The notes below the pieces were generated by a model. It made no database searches. It saw only the letters and a list, made by a program, of their open reading frames with translations, and was not told where the DNA came from. A stretch of 64,000 nt of DNA from Emticicia oligotrophica DSM 17448 (GTDB taxonomy: Bacteria; Bacteroidota; Bacteroidia; Cytophagales; Spirosomataceae), in assembly GCF_000263195.1 (NCBI RefSeq), contig NC_018748.1:3038001-3102000 (forward strand), written 5' to 3'. Below, one piece after another: positions 54,830-64,000 of the stretch (position 1 is its first letter; each line of letters starts with the position of its first letter). The position numbers and the translations under genes are program-made.

Positions 54830-56005
54830 TTATATTTTTATGAAAATTTTCTTCTTGTAAAGCCAATTTAGAATTAACCAATAAATGAGAAGCATGAGCC
54901 CACCATGCACAAGCGACTGATAAGGAAGCCCAAACAGATTGGCATAATTTTCACCTAAATGGATTTTTAAAGATTTTGAGATATAAACGCCAAGAGCATC
55001 GGCAATACAGTAGGCCGCAATTGAGTTCATACCAATTACTTTCAAGAAATAAGCCCAATCAGACTTTCCTCGAACATCTATTATCCAATAAAAAAATGCT
55101 AAGAACAAAAAGCATAAGCCGCCGCTGAAAAGCACCCAAGTGGGTGTCCAAATACGTTTGACATTTGGGCATATTCCTAAACGATTAAATATTATGCCAA
55201 GCATTAGCCCAGAAACGCCTAAAATAATGAATTGCTTGAGTTTTTCGTCTGCTTTTGTTTCTGATTTTAAGATATTTCCTGCTAAAAGTCCCAAAATCAT
55301 TGTACCAAGTGTAGGGATAAAACTGAGGGTAGCATAGCCTCCACCATTAAATAAAAATGCCTTTTCACGAGGAAAAAGATTGAGAAACCAGCGGTCAAAT
55401 GCCCAAGCAAAGTTGGTGTTTTTATTCCAATGAGCAGAAAAATCGCTCAGATTATGTTCCCAGTCTTTGGCAACACCCGCATTGACATAGTCGAAATTAG
55501 CATCGGGAAGTGGGTAAAGTGCAAAAGCTAACCAATAGCCAACGAGAATAATTATTAGAGCTGAAATCTGAACCTTTTGAGAGCGAAAAGCCAATAAAAA
55601 TAAAAATGGATAGCCCATTCCAATTTGACTTAGCGTATCTTCAAATGTAAAATAAGTTTGAGATTTGTACTGAGAACGCAAAAAGATACCTAAAAGAATG
55701 AGAATTAAAGAACGTTTAAGTGCGTGTAAAAATGCGGCGTTAGTACCTTCTCTTTGTGTAAGTCTGCGTGCAATAGAGTACGGAAGAACCACGCCAACTA
55801 AGAATGAAAATGAGGGTTGAATGAGGTCGTGTAATGAACAACCAACCCATTCTACGTGGTCTTGGTGAAAAGCTAGGAATGCCCAAAATGAGCTTTCTGG
55901 TAGTGCTTCAGATACTTTTCCGAAGTGGAGTACTTCGGCCATCATCAGTAGCATTACAAAACCACGATAGATGTCGGCCGAAGTTAGTCGATTTTGTGAA
56001 TTCAT
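54830..56005 (-). CDS. DUF5009 / heparan-alpha-glucosaminide N-acetyltransferase-like membrane protein
   Basis: A 391-residue protein with about 10 membrane spans. The start (NRLTSADIYRGFVMLLMMAEVLHF) and the HDLIQPSFSFLVGVVLPYSIA motif with its conserved histidine match the acyltransferase-like family related to human HGSNAT (DUF5009/DUF1624). Later GMNSIAAYCIADALGVYIS is also typical. The HGSNAT reaction transfers acetyl from cytoplasmic acetyl-CoA to a terminal glucosamine across the membrane; whether bacterial homologues do this is not established. The presence of nagA in the window is a loose link only. Confidence 0.85.
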   Translation of the reverse strand: MNSQNRLTSADIYRGFVMLLMMAEVLHFGKVSEALPESSFWAFLAFHQDHVEWVGCSLHDLIQPSFSFLVGVVLPYSIARRLTQREGTNAAFLHALKRSLILILLGIFLRSQYKSQTYFTFEDTLSQIGMGYPFLFLLAFRSQKVQISALIIILVGYWLAFALYPLPDANFDYVNAGVAKDWEHNLSDFSAHWNKNTNFAWAFDRWFLNLFPREKAFLFNGGGYATLSFIPTLGTMILGLLAGNILKSETKADEKLKQFIILGVSGLMLGIIFNRLGICPNVKRIWTPTWVLFSGGLCFLFLAFFYWIIDVRGKSDWAYFLKVIGMNSIAAYCIADALGVYISKSLKIHLGENYANLFGLPYQSLVHGGLMLLIYWLILNWLYKKKIFIKI

Positions 56006-56113
56006 TAAGATTAGGGTTTATGTCCTAAATATAATGAATTTCTGAATTTATAGAACAAGATTTCAACTTGTCGTTATAGGTTAATGTGAAAATAATAAGT
56101 TTAAGACTTAATT

Positions 56114-57103
56114 TTATAAACGTACGATAACACGCCCCATTTGTCCACCTTTAAGTATTCTTTTTATTTCTTTAGAAAGACCCTTGATTGTGATTGTCTT
56201 TGTAATAGATTGAATACCTTTTGGTTTCCATGATTTTGCTAAGTTTTTCCACATTTTTTTTCGCCATTCGATATCACATTCTGAAGAATCAATTCCAAAC
56301 ATCGAAACCCCTCTTAGGATAAATGGAAAAACACTTGTAGGTAATTCAGGCGAATTAACTAAACCACAAATAGCAACAACTCCATTGTATTGCATTGATT
56401 TTAAGATAGTTGCTAGCATGTTGCCGCCAACAGTATCTACACAAGCTGCATAAACACCTTTAAGTAATGGACGCCCCGATTTATCATCTACTTCTTCGCG
56501 AGAAATTACTTCTTTCGCCCCAATTTTTAAAAGAAAATCCTTCCCTTCGGGTTTTCCCGTAACCCCCACCACATGAAAACCAAGTTTGGCAAGAATCATT
56601 ACTGCCATTGTGCCTACGCCACCAGTAGCCCCTGTTACAATAACTTTACCTTTTTCAGGAGTAAGTCCGTTTTGTAAAAGTTTGTCAATGCAAAGTGCGG
56701 CAGTAAGACCAGCCGTGCCGAAAATCATACTTTCTTTGGGTTTTAATCCACGCGGAAGTTTTACTACCCATTTGGCTGGAACACGGATGTATTGCCCGAA
56801 ACCACCAGCTGTATTCATGCCAAGGTCGAAGCCAGTTACGAGTACTTTATCTCCTTTTTGAAAATCAGTAGATTGACTATCCTCGACGATTCCCACAGCA
56901 TCAATACCGGGTGTATGAGGATAATTACGCGTAACGCCTCTATTTCCAGTTGAAGATAGGGCATCTTTATAATTGAGTGAAGAATATTGTACCTTTATTA
57001 GTACTTCACCAGCTGGTAGATCTTCAATTTTTCGCTCAATGATATTTTGAGAGAAAGTCTTATCTTCGTTTTCGGTAATGTAGAATGCTTGGAAAGTTGA
57101 CAT
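56114..57103 (-). CDS. YhdH/AcuI-family quinone oxidoreductase (acryloyl-CoA reductase-like)
   Basis: A 329-residue medium-chain dehydrogenase/reductase. The opening FQAFYITENEDKTFSQNI, SSLNYKDALSSTGNRGVTR and YPHTPGIDAVGIVEDS match the YhdH/AcuI group, and the NADPH loop VTGATGGVGTMAVMILAKLG is intact. No zinc-binding cysteine cluster is present, as expected. AcuI reduces acryloyl-CoA to propionyl-CoA with NADPH. The frame extends to TTG 57157; ATG 57103 gives the family start and leaves a near-consensus GATTTTTG box upstream. Single gene, cytoplasmic. Confidence 0.9.
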   Translation of the reverse strand: MSTFQAFYITENEDKTFSQNIIERKIEDLPAGEVLIKVQYSSLNYKDALSSTGNRGVTRNYPHTPGIDAVGIVEDSQSTDFQKGDKVLVTGFDLGMNTAGGFGQYIRVPAKWVVKLPRGLKPKESMIFGTAGLTAALCIDKLLQNGLTPEKGKVIVTGATGGVGTMAVMILAKLGFHVVGVTGKPEGKDFLLKIGAKEVISREEVDDKSGRPLLKGVYAACVDTVGGNMLATILKSMQYNGVVAICGLVNSPELPTSVFPFILRGVSMFGIDSSECDIEWRKKMWKNLAKSWKPKGIQSITKTITIKGLSKEIKRILKGGQMGRVIVRL

Positions 57104-57344
57104 TGTTTGATAGATTTGGTTGTACTCTTTTACATTTGAATACATCAAAAATCGCAATTTTGTTTTAGAATAGGAGTTTTTCTGGAGATTATTATTTTAA
57201 GGATAAAAAATAGTGTCTGTAAGAACATTATGATTTTTCCTTTGCAAGTTATTATAATTTATAAAAGGTATTAGAAGTAAGTTTTAAGTAATGGTAATTT
57301 TAGTATTTTGAATGAATAATTTTATCTTGAAAAAATATTTCATA

Positions 57345-57761
57345 ATGAATAAAGAAAAAACAGCGATATTATTATTAATTATTTGGTGGGGAGCATTTAC
57401 TTTTTATGCAGGTGTGGTTATTCCCATCGGTTCAAAAGTATTGGGAAGCCACACCCCAATGGGTTTTATCACGCAAGCTGTTACTGTGTACTTTAATTAT
57501 TTGGCATTGTCGATATTTATCTTTTTTACTTTTGCTTTTCGGAAAGTTAGATGGACATACATTTTAGGCATTTTATTAATCTTGGGTCAAATAAGCTTGT
57601 TTTTCTGGCATTATAAATTAGACCCAATGCTTAATTTTAAAACGCATGAAGTTGTAGAAAAACAAGAATTCTACGCTCTTCATCGAGTTTATCTATTAAC
57701 TTCTAGTGTTATTTGGTTGATTGTGAGCGGTGTATTGTTTAAGAACATTAGGTTTACCTAA
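57345..57761 (+). CDS. Small four-span membrane protein
   Basis: A 138-residue integral membrane protein with four spans (about 6-25, 46-64, 71-92 and 112-132) and a short conserved-looking loop LDPMLNFKTHEVVEKQEFYALHR. I do not recognise the family; DUF4149-like proteins have a similar size and layout. An ATG at 57312 would add 11 residues but lies right next to a possible -7 element, so 57345 is preferred; the choice is uncertain. Its stop overlaps by 8 bp the end of the convergent gene. Confidence 0.6.
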   Translation: MNKEKTAILLLIIWWGAFTFYAGVVIPIGSKVLGSHTPMGFITQAVTVYFNYLALSIFIFFTFAFRKVRWTYILGILLILGQISLFFWHYKLDPMLNFKTHEVVEKQEFYALHRVYLLTSSVIWLIVSGVLFKNIRFT

Positions 57762-58278
57762 CAATTTGTTGGCTGGGTATTGTAGGCTGAAAACCGCCTT
57801 TAAAATCCGGTTTTGCATAACGATTGCTTGAACTAAAGATTTGAATTTCGGTTAAAACTGTCATAGATTCAGTATTGATAAACTCAGGGAGCTGATTATC
57901 TGGATATTTCATTGAAGGATTTTCACTGAGATTTTCAAAGACAAAAGCAATGGGTAAAATATAAGTTCCTTCATAGCCTAAACCGAGTAGGGGTAGTTTT
58001 TTCAAGCCCCTTTTGATAGATGCCTCAAAGCCGATACTTTTCTCAACATGATTGGCCATTTTTGGGTAAAATATCTCTACACCCTCAATTTTACCAGCTT
58101 TGGTTACACTAAATTTCGTGAATATTCGTCCATAAATACTTGAAAGCGTTGCTACTTTAGGATATTCAATAGTTTTTTTCGCCAACTCAAAGAATACCAA
58201 ATTTCTATCTAAATCTTTTTGGGCGTAGGTTTGAGTAGTAATGAAGATGCATAAAAAAGATGCCAAAGTAGCTTTCAT
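57754..58278 (-). CDS. Exported protein with TonB C-terminal-like domain
   Basis: A 174-residue protein with a signal peptide (KATLASFLCIFITTQTYAQ). The following ~95 residues (GRIFTKFSVTKAGKIEGVEIF, FEASIKRGLKKLPLLG, TYILPIAFVFE) follow the TonB C-terminal domain pattern of strand-helix-strand. The C-terminal ~50 residues are not typical. The frame reaches TTG 58359, but ATG 58278 gives a clean signal peptide. It could be a soluble TonB-like domain that contacts outer-membrane receptors, or merely share the fold. It overlaps the convergent gene by 8 bp. Confidence 0.65.
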   Translation of the reverse strand: MKATLASFLCIFITTQTYAQKDLDRNLVFFELAKKTIEYPKVATLSSIYGRIFTKFSVTKAGKIEGVEIFYPKMANHVEKSIGFEASIKRGLKKLPLLGLGYEGTYILPIAFVFENLSENPSMKYPDNQLPEFINTESMTVLTEIQIFSSSNRYAKPDFKGGFQPTIPSQQIVR

Positions 58279-58346
58279 GTTGAATGTGATTTTAGTGAAA
58301 TTAATAGCGTTTCTATACAAACTTGTAGAAAAAATAATATAAAAAC

Positions 58347-58382
58347 AAAAAGGCCTCAAGATTTCTCTTGAAGCCTTTTTTA
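58347..58382 (-). terminator. Terminator of groL
   Basis: On the minus strand AAAAAGGCTTCAAG pairs with CTTGAGGCCTTTTT with one bulge, followed by a T run, 22 bp past the groL stop. Confidence 0.85.
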
Positions 58383-58404
58383 TAAAATATGGTTTGAATG
58401 ACTA

Positions 58405-60069
<1,665 letters not shown>

Positions 60070-60139
60070 TTAATAATTGTCGAAAATTATAGAGTGTATC
60101 CTGTAAAATGACATTTTTCATTCTACATTCTTAATTGTT

Positions 60140-60415
60140 TTAGACAATAGCGTAAATGTCTGATTCACGCATGATAAGATATTCTTTACCATCAACAGTG
60201 ATTTCCGTTCCAGCATATTTACCGTAAAGAACGTTGTCACCTACTTTCAATAAAGTTGGTTCGTCTTTCTTTCCTGGGCCAACCGCTACAACGATTCCTC
60301 TTTGTGGTTTTTCTTTTGCGGTGTCAGGGATAATGATACCAAATGCTGTTTTTTCTTCTGCCGGAGCAGCTTCTACCAATACTCTGTCTGCTAAAGGCTT
60401 AATGTTTACTGACAT
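60140..60415 (-). CDS. groS: Co-chaperonin GroES (10 kDa)
   Basis: A 91-residue co-chaperonin that caps GroEL. The opening [19 protein letters not shown], the mobile loop [15 protein letters not shown] (with the GIIIP hydrophobic contact) and the [21 protein letters not shown] and [13 protein letters not shown] blocks are all typical. It precedes groL by 103 bp in the standard operon. Upstream lies a probable promoter and regulatory region at 60593-60655, implying a leader of about 170 nt. Confidence 0.97.
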   Translation of the reverse strand: MSVNIKPLADRVLVEAAPAEEKTAFGIIIPDTAKEKPQRGIVVAVGPGKKDEPTLLKVGDNVLYGKYAGTEITVDGKEYLIMRESDIYAIV

Positions 60416-60719
60416 CTTATTTTTGAATTTTTAGAGTTTAAAAAATTAGTTATGAGTAATGAAATATGAATTATGAGATTATTTGTCGGTTTTGTCGTAG
60501 CAAAATTTATGATAATCGAGCAACTCATAATTCGTATCTCATATCTAATGATTTTGCGATGACAATTCCACAAAAGTTTTGCCAACGGCCGACAAAGGTA
60601 CTGTTTTCTGCCAAAATTTCAGTTTTGACTGACAAAAATGTTTCAAAGACTGACATGTTTTTTTGTGTCATACTCCGAAATAGCAATAAATGTCAGTATT
60701 TAACTCAGAAAAAACTGTA
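60416..60719. other. groSL upstream region (304 bp)
   Basis: Holds the -7 box and direct repeats annotated at 60593-60655, and a run of TGACA/TGTCA words up to 60693. A rightward 114-codon frame (60466-60810) crosses it, but it lacks family similarity, runs into the opposite gene and is probably not coding. Confidence 0.55.
60593..60655 (-). promoter_or_regulatory. groSL promoter with upstream direct repeats
   Basis: On the minus strand TACCTTTG (60593-60600) matches TAnnTTTG exactly. Upstream of it are two copies of TGTCAGTC (60627-60634 and 60648-60655, written GACTGACA on the plus strand) 21 bp apart, two helical turns. Their position just upstream of the -33 region suits an activator. 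Further TGTCA-like words lie beyond. No CIRCE element is seen. Confidence 0.5.
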
Positions 60720-61244
60720 TTATTTGAAGTTAAATCTTAATGCCAAACCCAATGAGTTTTCATCGGGTTTGAGTTGTAAATTGGCAGAAGTGGGTTGTCC
60801 GAGTGCTTGATTGTATCTAATTGCAGCTCTTTTTATGTGAGCTTTGCCAATAATGTTGCAGGTGATACTGCCTACAAGCGACACCCCAAGCATGCCAAGA
60901 TAGGTGCCAGAATAATAGCCACTTTGTCGGGTTCGTGCTTTATTGAGCGTTGAAAGTATGTAGATGGTCGGAATAAAACTGATAGCTTGCCCTACACCAT
61001 TAAATATTTTGTAGCGTTTATAATGATAATTGACAATAGGGTCATTCAATTCAAAAAAAGGTACTTCAAGCGAATTGAAACCGCTTAATCTTCTTTCTCC
61101 ATAATAATATGTTCCGTTTACCTTCTGTAAAGGTTTTAGGTAATAATGTTTACGGGTTATATTCGATTTATAAAAACTTGAATCTTTTTGAGCAAATAGA
61201 CTAAATGATGACACTATCAGTATAACTATGGTAAGGGTTTTCAT
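60720..61244 (-). CDS. Exported/membrane protein of unknown function
   Basis: A 174-residue protein with a signal peptide (KTLTIVILIVSSFSLFAQ). A tyrosine-rich middle (RKHYYLKPLQKVNGTYYYGERRLSG) is followed by two hydrophobic stretches (about 85-100 and 112-132; GVGQAISFIPTIYILSTL and YLGMLGVSLVGSITCNII). It ends in alternating hydrophobics and a terminal aromatic-basic pair (ALRFNFK), hinting at outer-membrane association. I do not recognise the family. It lies 43 bp after the DUF1501 gene on the same strand, so they may be co-transcribed. Confidence 0.65.
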   Translation of the reverse strand: MKTLTIVILIVSSFSLFAQKDSSFYKSNITRKHYYLKPLQKVNGTYYYGERRLSGFNSLEVPFFELNDPIVNYHYKRYKIFNGVGQAISFIPTIYILSTLNKARTRQSGYYSGTYLGMLGVSLVGSITCNIIGKAHIKRAAIRYNQALGQPTSANLQLKPDENSLGLALRFNFK

Positions 61245-61287
61245 GAATGTTTATTTTATGAAAGGCAAATTGCCTTGAAACTTTCGC

Positions 61288-62772
61288 TTATGCTAATATT
61301 GGTTTAATGACTTTTCCACCTACATCGGTCAACCTAAATGGTCGTCCTTGGAAAGCATAGGTTAATTTTTCATGGTCAAAACCCATAAGGTTTAAAATGG
61401 TTGCTTGGAGGTCATGAACGTGCGTGCGGTCTTTTACACCATAATAACCCAAATCATCAGTTTCGCCGAAAGAAACTCCTTTTTTCAATCCACCACCTGC
61501 CATAAAAACAGTAAATGCTTCTAAATGGTGGTCTCGGCCTTTGAATGGAAGCGTTTGACCATCGCGATTTTCTTGCATGGGTGTTCGACCAAATTCACCT
61601 CCCCAAACAATGAGTGTTTCATCGAGTAAACCACGCATTTTTAAGTCTTTGATGAGAGCCGTGACAGCACGGTCAGTAACCTGACATAAATCTTTAAAGC
61701 CTCCATCGAGTGAAAGCCTTTGGTCGGTGCCGTGCGAATCCCAGCCCCAGTGAAAAAGTTGCACAAAACGTACACCATTCTCCACTAAACGTCTTGCTAA
61801 AAGACAATTATTGGCAAATGAACCCTCACCCGGAACCGCCCCATACATATTTCTTATCCATTCAGGCTCTTTACTGGTGTCCATTACTTCAGGCACTGAA
61901 ACTTGCATTCTAAAAGCCATTTCGTATTGTGAAATACGTGTCAGAATTTCGGGGTCTTGTACGGTCTCATATTGTTGGCGATTGATTTCGTTAATTGCTT
62001 CAATAGTTTGTTTTCGAATATCTCTACTCATGCCATGTGGGTCAGAAACGTATAAAACAGGGTCACCACCCGTACGACACTGCACACCTTGATAAATAGA
62101 TGGCAAAAAACCATTTCCCCAAACACTTTTACCTGCATCGGGGCTTCGGCCTCCAGAAGCCAGTACGATAAAACCGGGTAAATTCTGATTTTCAGAACCT
62201 AAACCATACACTGACCAAGCACCTAAACTTGGCCTCCCTAATCGGGCACTGCCTGTGTGCATGAGCAATTGGGCAGGGGCATGGTTAAACTGGTCGGTAT
62301 ACATGGCCTTCAGAAAGGTAAGGTCATCAGCTACTTCGGGTAGATAGGGTAGGAAGTCTGAAATTAAAGCCCCCGATTCTCCATGTTGACTAAATTTTCC
62401 AATTGAGCCAAGCATTTTAGGTACTCCTCTAATAAATGCAAATTTTTTCCCTTCTAAAAATTCTTGTGGACAGTCTTTCCCATCAAATTTTTGAAGAGCA
62501 GGTTTGTAATCAAAAAGTTCTAATTGTGAAGGAGCTCCGGCCATGTGTATGTAAATCACTTGCTTAACTTTTGGCGGAAAATGAGGTTGTTTTGGATACA
62601 TTGGGTCAGTTTGAAGCATATCATTTGATGCTTTTTCATTGCCCGAAAAACAGCCACCGAGTAATGAGCTAAATGCCATTGTGCCTAGTCCAGTTGTGCA
62701 GGTTTGTAAGAAATGGCGACGGGTTTGATATTGAGCTTCAGCCAATAAAAATTCTTTGATTAACTTTTGCAT
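61288..62772 (-). CDS. DUF1501 (sulfatase-like) Tat-exported protein
   Basis: A 494-residue protein. The N-terminus carries a Tat signal (TRRHFLQTCTTGLGTMAF) with a following lipobox-like LLGGC. The DUF1501 domain fills the rest, with an alkaline-phosphatase-superfamily look: IYIHMAGAPSQLELFDYKP, GWDSHGT, GGEFGRTPM, GRDHH and a FQGRPFRLTD end. Such proteins are usually encoded next to a DUF1549/DUF1553 cytochrome-type partner, which is missing here; the upstream gene is DUF3050 across a terminator. It is likely periplasmic, metal dependent and of unknown substrate. Confidence 0.9.
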   Translation of the reverse strand: MQKLIKEFLLAEAQYQTRRHFLQTCTTGLGTMAFSSLLGGCFSGNEKASNDMLQTDPMYPKQPHFPPKVKQVIYIHMAGAPSQLELFDYKPALQKFDGKDCPQEFLEGKKFAFIRGVPKMLGSIGKFSQHGESGALISDFLPYLPEVADDLTFLKAMYTDQFNHAPAQLLMHTGSARLGRPSLGAWSVYGLGSENQNLPGFIVLASGGRSPDAGKSVWGNGFLPSIYQGVQCRTGGDPVLYVSDPHGMSRDIRKQTIEAINEINRQQYETVQDPEILTRISQYEMAFRMQVSVPEVMDTSKEPEWIRNMYGAVPGEGSFANNCLLARRLVENGVRFVQLFHWGWDSHGTDQRLSLDGGFKDLCQVTDRAVTALIKDLKMRGLLDETLIVWGGEFGRTPMQENRDGQTLPFKGRDHHLEAFTVFMAGGGLKKGVSFGETDDLGYYGVKDRTHVHDLQATILNLMGFDHEKLTYAFQGRPFRLTDVGGKVIKPILA

Positions 62773-62836
62773 GGTAAGGGTTGAATTTGCCTACTAAGTT
62801 AGGTATTTATTGCGAGAAGACACTATTAAAAAAATA

Positions 62837-62870
62837 AAAAGTCCTCAACGTTTTTAAGATTGAGGACTTT
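62837..62870 (-). terminator. Terminator of the DUF3050 gene
   Basis: AAAAGTCCTCAA pairs with TTGAGGACTTT around an 11-nt loop; leftward it is followed by a T-rich stretch. It separates DUF3050 from the DUF1501 gene. Confidence 0.85.
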
Positions 62871-62878
62871 AAAAAGTT

Positions 62879-63667
62879 TTATGATAAACTTACTTTTTTT
62901 GCATTGATACTCTCATATACCCCATCCCAAAGTTCGATACGCTTTTTGAGCGATTCGATGGTAGCATTTTCGGCTTCTTGCCAAAATGTTTCGTTATCTC
63001 CACAGAGATTAGCGGTCATTTCTAAGGCCAAATGACTATGATGGTCGCCATCTACTTCGATGTGTCGTTCGAGATAATATTTAAAAATTGATATTCTCTC
63101 AGGAATACTCAAATGAATATCATTGATAATTGATAGAAACATTCCCGGTATTAAATCTTCTCTACCAAATGTAAAAATAGCTGCTTGAAGGTAAGATTTT
63201 TGACTTTTAATAATATCAAAGGTAAAATTTACAAAACTACGAGCAGCTTTTGGTGTACCTGCAACTACAAATGCTGAATCGAAATTTTCAGATTCTTTCA
63301 ATACTTCAATAAACTTTTCAATGTGGCTTGTATCGGCCTCAGCTTGGTGCATGGCATCGAGGTAAAGTTCAAAGTGACTTTTACGATTACCATCCATATC
63401 AACATCTGATTCTTCTCCAACTACAATTTCGTTGATTAAATAACGAGTATCGGCAGAAGCGGTAGGAAACCAAGGAACTTTTGTACACGTAAGGTTATTT
63501 TGAAGTGATTTCAGTAACGACATAAAGTCCCAAACGGCATACACGTGGTATTGCATAAATACCTTTAGGTCGTCGAGATCATTGATGACAGAGTAAACTT
63601 TGTGATTAATAATTTGCTGTCGGAGCGGTTCGATTTTTTCTTGAATACGGTTAATGTAATGACTCAT
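62879..63667 (-). CDS. DUF3050 family protein (heme-oxygenase-like fold)
   Basis: A 262-residue all-helical protein of the DUF3050 family. Conserved blocks are QIINHKVYSVINDLDDLKVFMQYHVYAVWDFMSLLK, KVPWFPT, LINEIVVGEESD, and near the C-terminus HIEVDGDHHSHLA, which places His and Glu/Asp side chains as in di-iron heme-oxygenase-like oxidases. A metal-dependent oxidase activity is plausible but unproven. No signal peptide, so cytoplasmic. Single gene with its own terminator. Family assignment firm. Confidence 0.87.
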   Translation of the reverse strand: MSHYINRIQEKIEPLRQQIINHKVYSVINDLDDLKVFMQYHVYAVWDFMSLLKSLQNNLTCTKVPWFPTASADTRYLINEIVVGEESDVDMDGNRKSHFELYLDAMHQAEADTSHIEKFIEVLKESENFDSAFVVAGTPKAARSFVNFTFDIIKSQKSYLQAAIFTFGREDLIPGMFLSIINDIHLSIPERISIFKYYLERHIEVDGDHHSHLALEMTANLCGDNETFWQEAENATIESLKKRIELWDGVYESINAKKVSLS

Positions 63668-63823
63668 TTTACTTTGGTTTGTTTATTTCTTAAACTTTCT
63701 GTCTTACTGAATAGTTTGAATGTGGCCTTAAAAATACTTGATAAAAATAATTAAGTTATTTCTCTGATTAAGTTTATGGTGCTTTAATAAAGAAATGTTT
63801 AAAATATTACCTGATTTATTATT

Positions 63824-63849
63824 AACATTAAACTTGGAAGTTTAATGTT
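63824..63849 (+). promoter_or_regulatory. Perfect palindrome upstream of the last gene
   Basis: AACATTAAACTT, two G bases, then the exact reverse complement. It lies 42 bp before the ATG at 63892 and has operator-like geometry. Confidence 0.4.
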
Positions 63850-63891
63850 GATTTTCTACTAAATTGAGAAAATATCAAACCTAACCTACTT

Positions 63892-64000
63892 ATGATGATT
63901 AAGATTTGTTTCATTATTCATGGAAAAAGCACAAATAAAGTTTCGCTAAGCGGTAAGCTAAAAAAAACTTTCGATGCTAATAATTTTATAGTAAAAATCA
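63892..64000 (+). CDS. Possible diacylglycerol/lipid kinase, 3' truncated by the window
   Basis: The frame opens with two Met codons at 63892 and runs without a stop to the window end (36 codons). The start (IKICFIIHGKSTNKVSLSGK) resembles the first strand and loop of the DAGK catalytic domain in YegS/BmrU-type lipid kinases, where an xNPxSG-like motif is expected; here the loop reads HGKSTNK, so the match is partial. Only about a tenth of such a protein is visible. The call is tentative. Confidence 0.4.
   Translation, partial: MMIKICFIIHGKSTNKVSLSGKLKKTFDANNFIVKI

Noticed and set aside
60466-60810. A 114-codon rightward frame upstream of groS
   Set aside because: It crosses the groSL promoter region, runs antisense into the 60720-61244 gene, has no signal or family similarity, and its composition looks like non-coding DNA.

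Overview
The window looks like a chromosomal stretch of a Bacteroidota bacterium, most likely a Cytophagales/Spirosomataceae-type organism. The evidence is AT-rich DNA, almost no Shine-Dalgarno sequences, several TAnnTTTG (-7) promoter boxes typical of the phylum, and lineage-typical families (DUF4199, DUF2807 lipoproteins, orphan LytTR, CHAT-TPR, YbiT-like ABC-F, DUF5009, DUF1501). I see no tRNA, rRNA, CRISPR array or prophage. Most of the window is core or near-core genome, with two copies of one IS and a few accessory modules.

Layout. 1-4.1 kb: a truncated double-thioredoxin protein, a membrane-tethered LuxR-type regulator, a DUF4199 membrane protein, a ROK sugar kinase and a DUF2807 lipoprotein. 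4.2-7.6 kb: valS, then a decayed IS200/RAYT-like transposase beside REP-like palindromes. 7.6-12.7 kb (minus strand): MoxR/ChlI-type AAA+ ATPase, nagA, an orphan LytTR protein and an exported coiled-coil protein. 13-15.6 kb: an operon of an unknown protein, a multi-pass membrane protein, a sensor-poor histidine kinase and a NarL-type response regulator. 15.6-18.4 kb: an alpha-E / Anbu proteasome-homologue / transglutaminase operon with a promoter embedded in an inverted repeat. 18.6-21.2 kb: a nucleoside transporter and an M16 peptidase.

21.2-28.4 kb holds the most unusual block. An exported, membrane-anchored TPR-CHAT (caspase-like) protein and a secreted companion are transcribed leftward. 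Across a long intergenic region, now carrying an IS5-family element, a sigma-70-type factor and its putative anti-sigma factor are transcribed rightward. I infer, without proof, that these four genes form one signalling/proteolysis module.

28.4-42.1 kb: ispF, two exported hydrolases (amidohydrolase_2 and M20), an antiporter, ald, tsaE, mrdA-rodA, a BI-1/YccA protein and a CoA-transferase. At 42.2-43.1 kb a second, apparently identical IS copy sits exactly between the -33 and -7 boxes of the metF promoter; removing it and one 3-bp duplication restores TTTG-N19-TATTTTTG. 43-54 kb: metF, a DsrE-like protein, gyrB, a histidine phosphatase, an S41 protease, a 39-aa membrane micro-ORF with its own promoter box, rhodanese, ABC-F, radC, rpsT and a Dabb-domain protein. 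53.7-64 kb: an S1/P1-type nuclease, a DUF5009 acyltransferase, a YhdH/AcuI oxidoreductase, groSL with an upstream direct-repeat regulatory region, a Tat-exported DUF1501 protein, DUF3050, and the first codons of a possible lipid kinase.

Start codons were moved to internal ATGs where the longest frame began with TTG/GTG or lay upstream of a -7 box. All family assignments come from reading motifs by eye; no database search was run.
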